DNA from: Apostichopus japonicus
Lineage: Eukaryota; Echinodermata; Holothuroidea; Aspidochirotida; Stichopodidae
Assembly (NCBI RefSeq): GCF_037975245.1
Contig: NC_092565.1
Coordinates: 11,028,499 to 11,092,498, forward strand
DNA: 64,000 nucleotides
Direction: 5' to 3'
Positions 49,397-60,700 of the stretch are shown here, piece after piece. The notes under the pieces are model-generated. The model made no database searches. It was not told the origin of the DNA and saw nothing but the letters and a program-made list of their open reading frames with translations. Position numbers and translations under genes: made by a program. Positions within the stretch are counted from its first letter, which is position 1; the number at the start of each line of letters is the position of its first letter.

Positions 49397-52300
49397 CTAT
49401 GTCCCCAACGACAACATTTTCTTTCGGAACATTCCACTTATGGCGTTTTTGGAGGAGAGGCAGATATTCTTTCCGCCATCAGTCTTCCAAAACAAAGAAG
49501 CAAGGTACTGTACTTGAAGCCACCTTTTACGGCCGTAAGAGACTCCTGCGTCAACTGGGGTGTCAGGCCCATGTCTCATCAAAAGCAGGTGGTTTGGAGT
49601 AAGAGGCTCCTCATCTTTTGGATCTGAGGAGAAGTCAGTGAGAGGTCTTGAGTTGAGAATAGATTCAACCTCAGCTAGAACAGTAGTAAGAACCTCATCA
49701 GTGACCGTTTGCTGCCTCAGGACGCCTCTTAGAATCCTTCTAACCGACCTTATAAGCCTTTCCCATGCTCCTCCGAAATGGCTGGCTGTAGGAGGGTTAA
49801 AGTGCCACTCACAACCTTTATTATGAAGAAAGGCTTCTACGTCATCTTTATTCATAGCTTTAAAGGCATTTCTCAGCTCTTTCTCGCCAGCTTGGAAATT
49901 AGAGCCGTTGTCGCTAAAAATCTTAACTGGCTGACCTCTTCTTGCTACAAAACGTCTGAAAGCATTAAGGAAGGAATCAGCATCCAGAGATTCACAAACT
50001 TCCAAATGAACAGCTCTGGAGGACAAGCAAGTAAAAATGCAACCGAACCTCTTTACGGTCGAGCGACCTCTTTTCGCTTCGAATGGCCCAAAATAGTCCA
50101 TGCCGACAAAACTAAAAAGAGGTTTGTCAGAGGAGACTCTCTCCAAAGGCAATGCGGCCATTATCTGACAAGAAGGCCGTGCAAGGATCTTACGACAAAC
50201 AACGCACTTACTCACTACACTCTTCACTGCTGTTCGACCATTCAGTAGCCAAAACTTTTGCCGAATGGCACTTAACGTCATGGCCAAACCACCATGACCT
50301 ACCGACTCATGATAATATCTAATAATGAGTGTGACTACTGCTCCCCTAGGGGGCAAGATAATTGGGTGCTTAACGTCATTTCCCAAATCAGCATTGTCGA
50401 GACGACCCCCTGCTTTAAGTACATTTCCAAGAAGAATGGGTTTGAGTTTAAATAATCGCTGGTCACCCTGCCAGGATTTAAACGCCGATTTTTGGACCCA
50501 TGAAATTATGGTAGTTTCACTCGCTTCGATTTCTGATACAGACAGATTTATGCCACTTGCTGCCAATGAACCTCTACACTTATTAACAAAGCGAAAGACC
50601 CAAGCTAACACCTTGACTAACTTGGTCCACGATGAAAACCTGGAGATTAACTGCTCAGAAAAATTATCATTAACTAAAGTAGTTACATTAAGAAAAACAG
50701 ACTTTCCTATTTCTGTGTCTCCAGACAAATCAATATCATCATGTTTCAGTGAAGGCCATGCACTTTCTTTCTTCGAAAGGAAACTTGGGCCGGAGAGCCA
50801 CGTTCCTAAATCATACGTACCCCTCGAGCCATCATCGGCTGGGTTTTCTTTGGAGCCTACATGTCTCCATTGATTTGGAGAGGAGAACTCATGAATCTTG
50901 GACACTCGGTTCGCAACGAAGGTTTTAAATCGCTTATCCTCGTTGCGAATGTACCCAAGGACAATCATTGAGTCCGTCCAAAATATAACATCATCGAGAT
51001 CAAACCTAATCTCTTGTTTGATCGACGTGTACAACGTCACTGCAAGAACCGCGCCCATTAACTCGAGCCTAGGAATAGACACGGGCTTCATTGGGCTGAC
51101 TTTGGCCTTTCCTTGAATGAATGAGCAGCTTGCTTCACTGTCAGCACCTATCACGCGGAGATATGTCACTGCAGCATATCCTCTCTGAGATGCGTCACAA
51201 AACACGTGAAGCTGGACGCGCTGTGCGTTATCTAACTGTAGCCAACGAGGGATCTGTATAGATGAAAGAAGAGGAACATTTTGAAGCCACTTCTTCCATG
51301 TCACAAGTTCTTCGTCCGTCAAGGGTTTGTCCCAATCAGACCCTTTGCGACAAATATCTTGTAAGAGGTACCGAGCAATGACAACAAAGGGAGCAGCAAA
51401 ACCCAATGGGTCAAAGATCGAGCTTGATATTGACAATAACCCTCGCCTTGTAAAGGGTTTGTCGGGCAACGACACGTTGAATAGGAAATTGTCATTTTCG
51501 GCATTCCAACTCACTCCCAGTGTTCGCTCAGTTGGAAGAGTCTCCAGGCTATTACGTAAATTTGGAGCTCTTTCGGACTCTGGGATGCTTTGGAGAACGG
51601 CACGATCGTTACTAACCCACTTCGTGAGTCTAAAGCCGCCCTTACTTAAAATACTTCTAAGGCGTTCCACAACTTCTATTGCAACAGTTGGATCATCGAC
51701 TGAAGCCAGAAGATCGTCTACATAGAAGTTGTTCCTTATGAACTGAATGGCTTTCTTACCTACAATGTCCTGATTATGTAACTCGTTGTCCCTGGCCGTG
51801 CGCTGTAACGCATAGCCGGCGCAAGCTGGTCTTGACGTGGCACCAAAGAGATGCACCGTCATTCTATATTCGAGCGGTTCACTTTCTAGATTACCGCCAG
51901 GCCACCACAAGAACCTGAAGACATCGCGGTCTTCGCTTATCACCTGCACTTGGTGAAACATTGCCTCTACGTCAGCAACTAGTGCAATTCGCTGTTGCCT
52001 AAATCTGTGGAGAACACCCACGAGACTGTTTATCGTGTCTGGGCCTTTCAATAAACACGAGTTTAATGAAGTATCCCTCCACTTCGCTGCACAATCATAG
52101 ACTACTCTGACCTTGTGAACAACTGGATGGTGAGGCAGATACCAAACATTACCAGCCTTACCTTCACCTTGAACCCGTTCGGCATAACCTTTCGCAATGT
52201 AACCTTCTACGGTTTCTGTATACTTTTGACACATTACATTGTCTCTTAATAGCTTACGTTTTATGTTTCTTAGACGTGATTCAGCTAACGGTTTATTGGA

Positions 52301-54484
52301 AGGCAAGAAATGGTAATCGTCCTTCCACAAAAGTCCTATCTGGTAGTGACCTTCACTAGTAAGTGAGGCAGTAGATTCTAATATACCTTTGGCTCTCTTG
52401 TCTTGGACAGAATCACCTTCACCAATACTCGCATCGTCTACAGACCAAGAACTTTTAAGTAAACTTAAGATCTTTCCATTCGAGCAACAAGATATACGAT
52501 GGATGTTCTTTCTATCGCTACGACCACTGAAACCTGTAGGACCCATAACAGACCAACCAAGGGGTGTCTTTACTCCATACGGATCCCCCGTTCCACCACG
52601 CCTCTCATCCATAACCCAAAATGCTTCGGGAACATCCGCCCCTATTAGTAGCTCAAGGTTGTATCTTGAGATATCCCCCCAGGGAATAAGTTTCAAATGT
52701 TGCCACCGGTTGAGGTCACGAGCAGAGGGGACACTATCATCACTATTGGGTAGTTTTGGAACAGAAAGAGCAGTTATTGACAAATCGTTACTTTCATTCT
52801 CCCCTTTGACGCTAATATCAAATGTTGAACCGATCTTAGGTTCGACTCCGTTAACCGTCGAAGACGTGTAAGACGTCGGTTTACCCTTAACACCCAACTT
52901 CTTCCTAAGGGATTCTGAACACAGAGTAGTGTCTGACCCACTGTCCAAAATAGCCAGGGTATGCACCCGATTACCATTGTTACCGGTCACTGTAACCGGC
53001 AGAATTCTCAAGAAAACGTTACTACCACAAACAGCAGTGTTTGACATAACAGAGATATTCTCTTGATTGGGTGGAGGATGAAGTAGATCATTGTGTTTGT
53101 TAGACTGACAAAAAGTGCAAACGGTATCCCTTCTACATTTAGCCACCGAATGACCAGGAAATAGACACCTAAAACACAACCTCTTTGTCCTAACAATGTC
53201 TAGCCTCTGGTTGTAACTCATGTTGCAGAACGACTCACAGTCAAAAATCCTATGATCATCATCACAGGCAAAACACTTAAGAGATCTACCTTTCATAAAA
53301 TTAGATTTCACGCGAGGTTTCTCGTCACTCACTACGCTACTCGACTTGCCTATATTCCTACCAAACATGTTAGACGAAATTTCAGCTTGACCTGTCAGAT
53401 ACGATAGAAGGTCATTAAATTCTGGTTCTCTACTCTCATGTATCTTTTGGGCGACATTTGCCCACCCAGTTTGAAGATAAACAGGTAACAAACTGTGAAT
53501 CTTAAGAAGGTTACTTGTTGAATTTAGGTCATTTACATACCCCATCTGAGTTAAGGTAACGTAACACCTCTGCATTTCGGATATGAGCTTCCACAAGCTT
53601 TCTCCGTCATTAGCCTTAATCGATTTGCGACTAACCAATTTACTCATCAAAGAATTCAGAATCAGATGCGGTTGACCAAATTGACGTTTCAAAATTGCCT
53701 TCGCGCTTTCGTAACCTTCGTCACCTAGAAGCGCGCAACTTTCGATGCAGAAACGCGCTTTACCTTTACATAGCTGCAGCAAATACTGCAAACGCGCGGC
53801 ATCACCGCTCAATTTACTTGCCACGTTAACTTCGAAATTGGTTATGAAGTACCAATAATCTGTGGGGTCTCCATTAAACACAAATACCTCAGCCTTCGGT
53901 AACTCTAATGCCAATTTGAGTTCGTTAAACCCGAATACATAGTTGGAATCACAACTAGAACTATACCTATTTGAACTTAAATGTGGAAGACCTTCACCAT
54001 TCTTCATGTCTACGTTACTATTATTACCATCGGTAATATCATTAACTTCCTTAGAGCTAACACAATGACTAACGTTACTATGCTTAGTAAAAATACCGTT
54101 ATCATCATTGTCGGTTAACCTCTTTTCCTCGTCGCCTTCGGGAGCTTCTGAGATCCTCTCGGGCCCTTTTCTGCTGAGGTCTACATACCTCTCGACTTCG
54201 ATCTTTACGGTGATGAACTTGCTGACTACGTCCGCCATCCATTCTTCTTCCAAAATAAACTTATCTTCTTCCAAAAGCTTTTCAATCACAGCTTGGTGGG
54301 CCTCTTCTATTGCTTCTAAATTTGTATTCGCTTTCTCTAAGAGTTCCTTCACAGAGTCTATTCCTGCGTCCTCTCTAATGAGAGTAGAAATAGAATTAAT
54401 TGCTCTAGTCAAGATCCCCTTCTTATTCCTGCGCCGTATTAACAGCGTCTTCATCGTAAGGGCCTCGTCTGTTGACATCTTCAA
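49397..54484 (-). CDS. BEL/Pao gag-pol polyprotein, 1695 aa, frame break near C-terminus
   Basis: Domains in order: an N-terminal helical region (about 1-110); the Gag-like DUF1759 region (about 200-370, FNGDPTDYWYF); two CCHC-type zinc knuckles and a third Cys/His cluster (about 403-465, for example CFRCLFPGHSVAKC); a retropepsin-like protease with LDSGSD (about 512); reverse transcriptase with YVDD (about 923); RNase H starting near VFCDAS (about 1097) and with WTDS; integrase with an HHCC zinc finger (about 1397-1440), GMDYFGP, SDNGSNF and HFGGAWE, forming a DDE triad with about 49 residues between the second D and E. ATG at 54484 is only 17 nt inside the 5' LTR boundary. Near 49476-49486 the frame slips by one base, and the expected integrase C-terminus continues in another frame to a stop at 49227-49229. 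A further chance open stretch ends the assembled frame at 49397. No TGG-type primer-binding site was found. Confidence 0.93.
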   Translation of the reverse strand: MKMSTDEALTMKTLLIRRRNKKGILTRAINSISTLIREDAGIDSVKELLEKANTNLEAIEEAHQAVIEKLLEEDKFILEEEWMADVVSKFITVKIEVERYVDLSRKGPERISEAPEGDEEKRLTDNDDNGIFTKHSNVSHCVSSKEVNDITDGNNSNVDMKNGEGLPHLSSNRYSSSCDSNYVFGFNELKLALELPKAEVFVFNGDPTDYWYFITNFEVNVASKLSGDAARLQYLLQLCKGKARFCIESCALLGDEGYESAKAILKRQFGQPHLILNSLMSKLVSRKSIKANDGESLWKLISEMQRCYVTLTQMGYVNDLNSTSNLLKIHSLLPVYLQTGWANVAQKIHESREPEFNDLLSYLTGQAEISSNMFGRNIGKSSSVVSDEKPRVKSNFMKGRSLKCFACDDDHRIFDCESFCNMSYNQRLDIVRTKRLCFRCLFPGHSVAKCRRDTVCTFCQSNKHNDLLHPPPNQENISVMSNTAVCGSNVFLRILPVTVTGNNGNRVHTLAILDSGSDTTLCSESLRKKLGVKGKPTSYTSSTVNGVEPKIGSTFDISVKGENESNDLSITALSVPKLPNSDDSVPSARDLNRWQHLKLIPWGDISRYNLELLIGADVPEAFWVMDERRGGTGDPYGVKTPLGWSVMGPTGFSGRSDRKNIHRISCCSNGKILSLLKSSWSVDDASIGEGDSVQDKRAKGILESTASLTSEGHYQIGLLWKDDYHFLPSNKPLAESRLRNIKRKLLRDNVMCQKYTETVEGYIAKGYAERVQGEGKAGNVWYLPHHPVVHKVRVVYDCAAKWRDTSLNSCLLKGPDTINSLVGVLHRFRQQRIALVADVEAMFHQVQVISEDRDVFRFLWWPGGNLESEPLEYRMTVHLFGATSRPACAGYALQRTARDNELHNQDIVGKKAIQFIRNNFYVDDLLASVDDPTVAIEVVERLRSILSKGGFRLTKWVSNDRAVLQSIPESERAPNLRNSLETLPTERTLGVSWNAENDNFLFNVSLPDKPFTRRGLLSISSSIFDPLGFAAPFVVIARYLLQDICRKGSDWDKPLTDEELVTWKKWLQNVPLLSSIQIPRWLQLDNAQRVQLHVFCDASQRGYAAVTYLRVIGADSEASCSFIQGKAKVSPMKPVSIPRLELMGAVLAVTLYTSIKQEIRFDLDDVIFWTDSMIVLGYIRNEDKRFKTFVANRVSKIHEFSSPNQWRHVGSKENPADDGSRGTYDLGTWLSGPSFLSKKESAWPSLKHDDIDLSGDTEIGKSVFLNVTTLVNDNFSEQLISRFSSWTKLVKVLAWVFRFVNKCRGSLAASGINLSVSEIEASETTIISWVQKSAFKSWQGDQRLFKLKPILLGNVLKAGGRLDNADLGNDVKHPIILPPRGAVVTLIIRYYHESVGHGGLAMTLSAIRQKFWLLNGRTAVKSVVSKCVVCRKILARPSCQIMAALPLERVSSDKPLFSFVGMDYFGPFEAKRGRSTVKRFGCIFTCLSSRAVHLEVCESLDADSFLNAFRRFVARRGQPVKIFSDNGSNFQAGEKELRNAFKAMNKDDVEAFLHNKGCEWHFNPPTASHFGGAWERLIRSVRRILRGVLRQQTVTDEVLTTVLAEVESILNSRPLTDFSSDPKDEEPLTPNHLLLMRHGPDTPVDAGVSYGRKRWLQVQYLASLFWKTDGGKNICLSSKNAISGMFRKKMLSLGT

Positions 54485-54501
54485 TTATAGATTTTATTTA
54501 C

Positions 54502-55093
54502 TGTAAATTAATATAGATTTCTTTATGCCGTATTCCTGTAATCCAAAGATTATTCAACGCAGAAGAAATGTTGAGTCGATTCGTGGTTTATTAGCTTTGA
54601 TATCTTGTAACTATCTGGTAATCTTTTAATCTGTTAATCTGCTAATCTGTCAATCTGTCAGTCTGTTAATCTGTCAGTCTGGTAACTAAATAAATAAAAA
54701 CGAAACATACGTTTGTATTTAAACAATCAGGAAATCGATTAATGAATAAGTCAATTATTGAAGAATAAATACATAAATCCAAATCATACAGAATAAATAA
54801 TCATGTATGCAACAAATATACAACGTTATATCAATAAAAACACAACTTACATAAAATCTTTGGTTTAACACTGGAAAATACTTCTTGCTTCAATACGTTC
54901 TTGATATCGACTGAACTCAAATTACGGTAAATGAACGTAAAGACAGAACCAACGAAAACAACAAATTTCAAACACATACTCACGCACGCACGCACACTCG
55001 CACAAACACGCACACGCGCAGTAGCACTGCAACTTTACATGACGCACACTTCGTAACAATACACAAACAACACATCGTGTGAGCGCGTTTACA
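54502..55093 (-). repeat. BEL 5' LTR
   Basis: Near-identical partner of 48529-49119, one base longer. As the upstream LTR of a minus-strand element it should carry the promoter. No convincing TATA box was singled out. Confidence 0.95.
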
Positions 55094-55098
55094 CCACA

Positions 55099-55684
55099 TA
55101 TTTTCCCTCACTGGTGCAACAGTTTCATTGGAACAACCATCATTTATATACTCTACCTTGGAATAAAGATACTTACCCTAAATTGTCTAGGTCTTGAAAT
55201 CAAAATATTTCTTTATTATTATTCTTTCTCTGACTGTAAAGCTTCAAAACATGTACATTGATATGGTTAAAAAATTGCAGAAAAATCTCAAGGAGGGAAG
55301 CTTTTACTTCTTTCATGTGGATGCACTATGATTAGAAAAATATTCTGATTCTGTAGAGGTCAAAGGTCACTTAAGGTCAGCAGAGTTAAGGCCTAAAAAT
55401 CTTATACACGAGATATCTCAAGAAGGTTTGCTGCAATTTTTGACACATGGCTGCACCAGATTTAGGAGATATCTATTGTTCATCATGAAGGTCAAGGTCA
55501 TTTGAGGTCAAAGTCTGCAAATAGTGTTAACATTTATTTTAAGAATGGTAACTGTGATGGACCTCCGTTGTAGCACATGTATGTCCCACATTGACTAGAA
55601 AAAAAAACATTTCTATTTTTGTTGGCAGTCAAAAAGATGTAGCATTGCATAAACCTTGTCACTAATTGCAAATTAGTTTCCTCA
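55099..55684. other. Intron of gene B with AGGTCA half-site cluster
   Basis: No coding. Between 55357 and 55510 six direct AGGTCA hexamers occur: 55357 and 55364 (one-base spacer), 55374, 55489 and 55495 (adjacent), and 55505. It looks like a dispersed-repeat remnant. The words equal nuclear-receptor half-sites, but function is not implied. Confidence 0.5.
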
Positions 55685-55688
55685 TTAA

Positions 55689-56302
55689 AGCAGCATTTTG
55701 CGTTTGGTCGCCGTTTTCTACTTTTTTGACATGTCCAGCAAGTTTTTTACATATATCAATCACAAAACAGCAAACTAAGATATTAGCCAAGTTTTTCCCT
55801 GCCAACAACGTTAATTGGCGAGTAATTAAGGATATTTGCAGATAATGAGAAGAGTGTCCACGACAAATTCCACATACAAAATTAATCGCATTCAGTTCCC
55901 CCAAACCCACTAGTTTGAATTCACCAATCAGAGATGCAGGTTTAGTTATGAGTCATTGCTAAAAATAGATTCAAGACTTTGCGTTGGTACAACCAGGGAG
56001 TTGTTATGCAACTCCCTGGTACAACTGTCATATAGACTGTACACAAATCAAGCGTGGTGTTATATTACGTATTTGTCAATGACGTTCGTAGTGTTTAAAT
56101 ATTCATATGATGGGCGAGGTTTATTGGGATCCCAACGGAAAATATCTTGGAGAACAACAAAGTTGAAAGTTGCAAATTTTTCGAATTTTATGCCACCATT
56201 TGAAGTAAAATTTAAATAGATAAGCTAGTTATGTATGTCGTTATGGCATAGTGGAGTCAGTGAGGTTGAGAAAAATCATAGAAAAGGACGCAAAATGCTG
56301 CT
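55689..56302. mobile_element. MITE with TTAA target duplication
   Basis: Perfect 15-bp TIRs AGCAGCATTTTGCGT (55689-55703) and its complement (56288-56302) are flanked by TTAA at 55685-55688 and 56303-56306. A TTAA target fits piggyBac or Kolobok-type elements. The 614-bp interior has no transposase. A perfect 11-bp-stem hairpin (CCAGGGAGTTG, 5-nt loop) lies at 55993-56019, near the exact centre. Confidence 0.85.
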
Positions 56303-56306
56303 TTAA

Positions 56307-56510
56307 TTCACATTTTCATGTATGCTCCTGGACAAATTGTACATTATGTAGTAATTGCAATACAGAAATAGTAAACAGAATATTAAACGAAGAATGAAAC
56401 CATCTTATTTTAAGTTGTTTAAATAATGTTTGTCAAAATCTGTGGGCTTTAAGGGCCTGTGATGTTTGAGATCTATCATATGACTAATTTAAATATCTTT
56501 AAATTGACAG
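56307..56510. other. Intron of gene B, end
   Basis: AT-rich. Ends in the AAATTGACAG acceptor. Confidence 0.4.
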
Positions 56511-56567
56511 TGGTGTAAACCAGATGCCAGGGCCATACACATCTTCATCAGTGATTTCTGCTGACAG
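56511..56567 (+). CDS. Exon 4 of gene B
   Basis: 57 nt between an acceptor and a consensus GTAAGT donor. In the phase passed on from exon 3 it reads GVNQMPGPYTSSSVISAD and leaves two bases that join exon 5. No lesion is seen. Ser-rich linker sequence. Confidence 0.6.
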
Positions 56568-57543
56568 GTAAGTATTACTAAATAAGTAGATGCAATAACT
56601 CTGGAAGGTTCCTAGTCCAGATATGAGTATAAAAAAAACTACCAATGCCCAGGATTGAGAGTGTAAAATGTTTGACTACTACTTAATGAAGTGAATTCGA
56701 AATACACTGGTCTACATCAACGGTGCATGTCTAAAAGGTGTTTGACTACTAATTAATAAAGACATCTAATGAATCCTTTATGCACTGGTCTACATCAATG
56801 GTGCATGTCTAAATGTTTGACTACATGTTGTGCTTTTATCTCATATATAAATCCAAGTAAAGTTCATCTGGTATAGCGGTGCATGATAAAGTCATGAGGT
56901 GACTGACAATTATGTGATTATTAATCATTGTGGAGGGTGTGGAAAACTAAACCTTTTAATGGCTAATCATGTCCATTAAGTACACCAATATTAGATATGT
57001 TGGGAGTTTATGGGTAGGAAAATGTAAGGGAGGGGGGGGGGGTTGAAATTTCCTCAAATATACGGAATGGTCATTTTGATACAAAACATCAGAATTTCCA
57101 GATGTCCTTCCAGAGTATTTACTTTCACACAAAAATAATTCAAATGTCCCAGCTGAAGCGATGCACAACTTCTATGCCAGCCAGCCACCCCTCTCTCTCC
57201 CCCCCCCCCCCCACCAGGAGGAGAGGATTTTTCAATTTCTATTGTGAAAGTTTTAGAATTCTGATGTGACTGTGAATACTAATAACATGTTCTACAGCTC
57301 TATGTTAAGGAAAGAATTCAAAACTAGGTTGATTGGGTAATGATGATCAGTAACAAATGAACTAAAATATGATGGTGATATGACTAAGGCAAGTGAAATG
57401 TAGGCCATTTCAAAAATCTAGCAAGACCACAATGTTACAAACTTATTTTGGAAACCCAATTAACTGTTGTGAAAGCAAAAACCTTTTTCTATAGTGAATA
57501 GTTACAAAAATTGTTATGTTTGTCTTGGTTCATTTAATTCTAG
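56568..57543. other. Intron of gene B
   Basis: Contains a duplicated block of about 100 bp around 56667-56825 (GTTTGACTACTA, ACTGGTCTACATCAA, GGTGCATGTCTAAA), a G-run near 57032-57042 and a C-run near 57199-57212. Ends in TTTAATTCTAG. Confidence 0.5.
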
Positions 57544-57652
57544 ATATATGTCAGATGACATTGATATCATGGAGCCTGACGATGCTTCATATGCTAGTGA
57601 TGAGGACCTGAAAGACGTCATTGAAGAGAGTGAGGGACTTGGACGATACAAG
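57544..57652 (+). CDS. Exon 5 of gene B, acidic with UIM-like helix
   Basis: 109 nt, phase-consistent with exon 4 and ending in phase 0 at GTAACT. It reads YMSDDIDIMEPDDASYASDE and then DLKDVIEESEGLGRYK. DEDLKDVIEESE follows the ubiquitin-interacting-motif pattern (acidic run, hydrophobic, x-x-A, hydrophobic, x-x-S), with Val where Ala is usual. With the UBZ4-like finger of exon 2 this suggests a ubiquitin-binding protein. Such modules occur in DNA-repair and HECT-type ligase proteins, but the family is not established. Confidence 0.65.
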
Positions 57653-57770
57653 GTAACTTTTGTAGTTCAGTAATTAAAGAAAAATGCCATCTGTTGATAT
57701 TGAAAGATTGCAAACCATTTGGATGAAAGTCATACTTGGTATACCAAATCCTATTAAAGCTGGTGAAAGA

Positions 57771-60700
57771 TCAAGTCACATAATATAATACAATGGGGGC
57801 TGCACACATTATAATCAAGTCACATGTGATACAATGGAGGCTGCACACATTATAATCAAGTCACATAATGTGATACAATGGGAGCTGCACACATTATAAT
57901 CAAGTCACATGTGATACAATGGGGGCTGCACACATTATAATCAAGTCACATAATGTGATACAATGGGAGCTGCACACATTTTAATCAAGTCACATAATCT
58001 GATACAATGGGAGCTGCACATATTTTAATCAAGTCACATAATGTAATACAATGGGGGCTGCACACATTTTAATCAAATCACATAATGTGATACAATGGGA
58101 GCTGCACATATTTTAATCAAGTCACATAATGTGATACAATGGGGGCTGCACACATTATAATCAAGACACATAATGTGATACAGTGGGGGCTGCACACATT
58201 TTAATCAAGTCACATAATGTGATACAATGGGAGCTGCACATATTTTAATCAAGTCACATAATGTGATACAGTGGAGGCTGCACACATTTTAATCAAGTCA
58301 CATAATGTAATACAATGGGGGCTGCACACATTATAATCAAATCACATAATGTAATACAACGGGGGCTGCACATATTTTAATCAAGTCACATAATGTGATA
58401 CAGTGGAGGCTGCACACATTTTAATCAAGTCACATAATGTAATACAATGGGGGCTGCACACATTATAATCAAATCACATAATGTAATACAATGGGGGCTG
58501 CACACATTATAATCAAATCACATAATGTGATACAATGGGGGCTGCACACATTTTAATCAAGTCACATAATGTAATACAATGGGGGCTGCACACATTTTAA
58601 TCAAGTCACATAATGTAATACAATGGGGGCTGCACACATTATAATCAAATCACATAATGTAATACAATGGGGGCTGCACACATTATAATCAAATCACATA
58701 ATGTGATACAATGGGGGCTGCACACATAATCAAATCACATAATGTGATACAATGGGGTCTGCACACATTATAATCAAGTGACATAATGTGATTCAATGGG
58801 GTCTGCACACATTTTAATCAAGTCAGATAATGTTATACAATGGGGTCTGCACACATTTTAATCAAGTCACATAATTTAATACAACGGGGGCTGCACATTT
58901 TTGAATCAAGCCACATAATGTAATACAATGGGGTCTGCACACATTATAATCAAGTCACATAATGTAATACAATGGGGGCTGCACACATTCAAATCAAGTT
59001 ACATAATGTAATACAATGGGGGCTGCACACATTTTAATAAAGTCACATAATGTGATACAATGGGGTCTGCACACATTTTAATCAAGTAAGATAATGTTAT
59101 ACAATGGGGTCTGCACACATTTTAATCAGGTCACATAATGTGATACAATGGGGGCTGCACACATTTTAATCAAGTCACATAATGTAATACAATGGGGGCT
59201 GCACACATTTTAATCAAGTCACATAATGTAATACAATGGGGGCTGCACACATTATAATCAAATCACATAATGTAATACAATGGGGGCTGCACACATTATA
59301 ATCAAATCACATAATGTGATACAATGGGGGCTGCACACATAATCAAATCACATAATGTGATACAATGGGGTCTGCACACATTATAATCAAGTGACATAAT
59401 GTGATTCAATGGGGTCTGCACACATTTTAATCAAGTCACATAATGTTATACAATGGGGTCTGCACACATTTTAATCAAGTCACATAATTTAATACAACGG
59501 GGGCTGCACATTTTTGAATCAAGCCACATAATGTAATACAATGGGGTCTGCACATATTTTAATCAAGTCACATAATGTAATACAATGGGGGCTGCACACA
59601 TTCAAATCAAGTTACATAATGTAATACAATGGGGGCTGCACACATTTTAATAAAGTCACATAATGTGATACAATGGGGTCTGCACACATTTTAATCAAGT
59701 AAGATAATGTTATACAATGGGGTCTGCACACATTTTAATCAGGTCACATAATTTAATACAAGGGGGGCTGCACACATTTGAATCAAGTCACATAATGTAA
59801 TACAATGGGGTCTGCACACATTCAAATCAAGTTACATAATGTAATACAATGGGGGCTGCACACATTTTAATCGAGTTACATAATGTAATACAATGGGGGC
59901 TGCACACATTATAATCAAGTCACATAATGTGATACAGTGGGGGCTGCACAATCAAGTCACATAATGTGATACAATGGGGTTTGCACACATTTTAATCAAG
60001 TCAGATAATGTTATACAATGGGGTCTGCACACATTTTAATCAAGTCACGTAATTTAATACAAGGGGGGCTGCACACATTTGAATCAAGTCACATAATGTA
60101 ATACAATGGGGTCTGCACACATTCAAATCAAGTTACATAATGTAATACAATGGGGGCTGCACACATTTTAATCAAGTTACATAATGTAATACAATGGGGG
60201 CTGCACACATTATAATCAAGTCACATAATGTGATACAATGGGGGCTGCACAATCAAGTCAGATAATGTTATACAATGGGGTCTGCACACATTTTAATCAA
60301 GTCACATAATTTAATACAAGGGGGGCTGCACACATTTGAATCAAGTCACATAATGTAATACAATGGGGTCTGCACACATTCAAATCAAGTTACATAATGT
60401 AATACAATGGGGGCTGCACACATTTTAATCAAGTTACATAATGTAATACAATGGGGGCTGCACACATTATAATCAAGTCACATAATGTGATATAGTGGGG
60501 GCTGCACATTCAAGTCACAAAATGTTATACAATGGGGTCTGCACACATTTTAATCAAGTCACATAATTTAATACAAGGGGGGCTGCACACATTTGAATCA
60601 AGTCACATAATGTAATACAATGGGGTCTGCACACATTCAAATCAAGTTACATAATGTAATACAATGGGGGCTGCACACATTTTAATCGAGTTACATAATG

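Larger units (their letters stand above)
48524..55098 (-). mobile_element. BEL/Pao LTR retrotransposon with CCACA target duplication
   Basis: The element proper spans 48529-55093, with LTRs of 591 and 592 bp. The two copies differ by a base near each outer or inner end (AAATCAATA against AAATTAATA) and a small change near 48858/54830. The termini are TGTAAA and TTTACA. The 5-bp CCACA at 48524-48528 and 55094-55098 is an exact target duplication. One long minus-strand gag-pol frame fills the interior. The element sits in an intron between exons 3 and 4 of gene B, antisense to it. High LTR identity points to a recent insertion. Confidence 0.96.

Noticed and set aside
49273-54506. Forward-strand open frames of 60-182 codons opposite the BEL polyprotein
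   Set aside because: They are shadows of the minus-strand gag-pol frame with no domain of their own.
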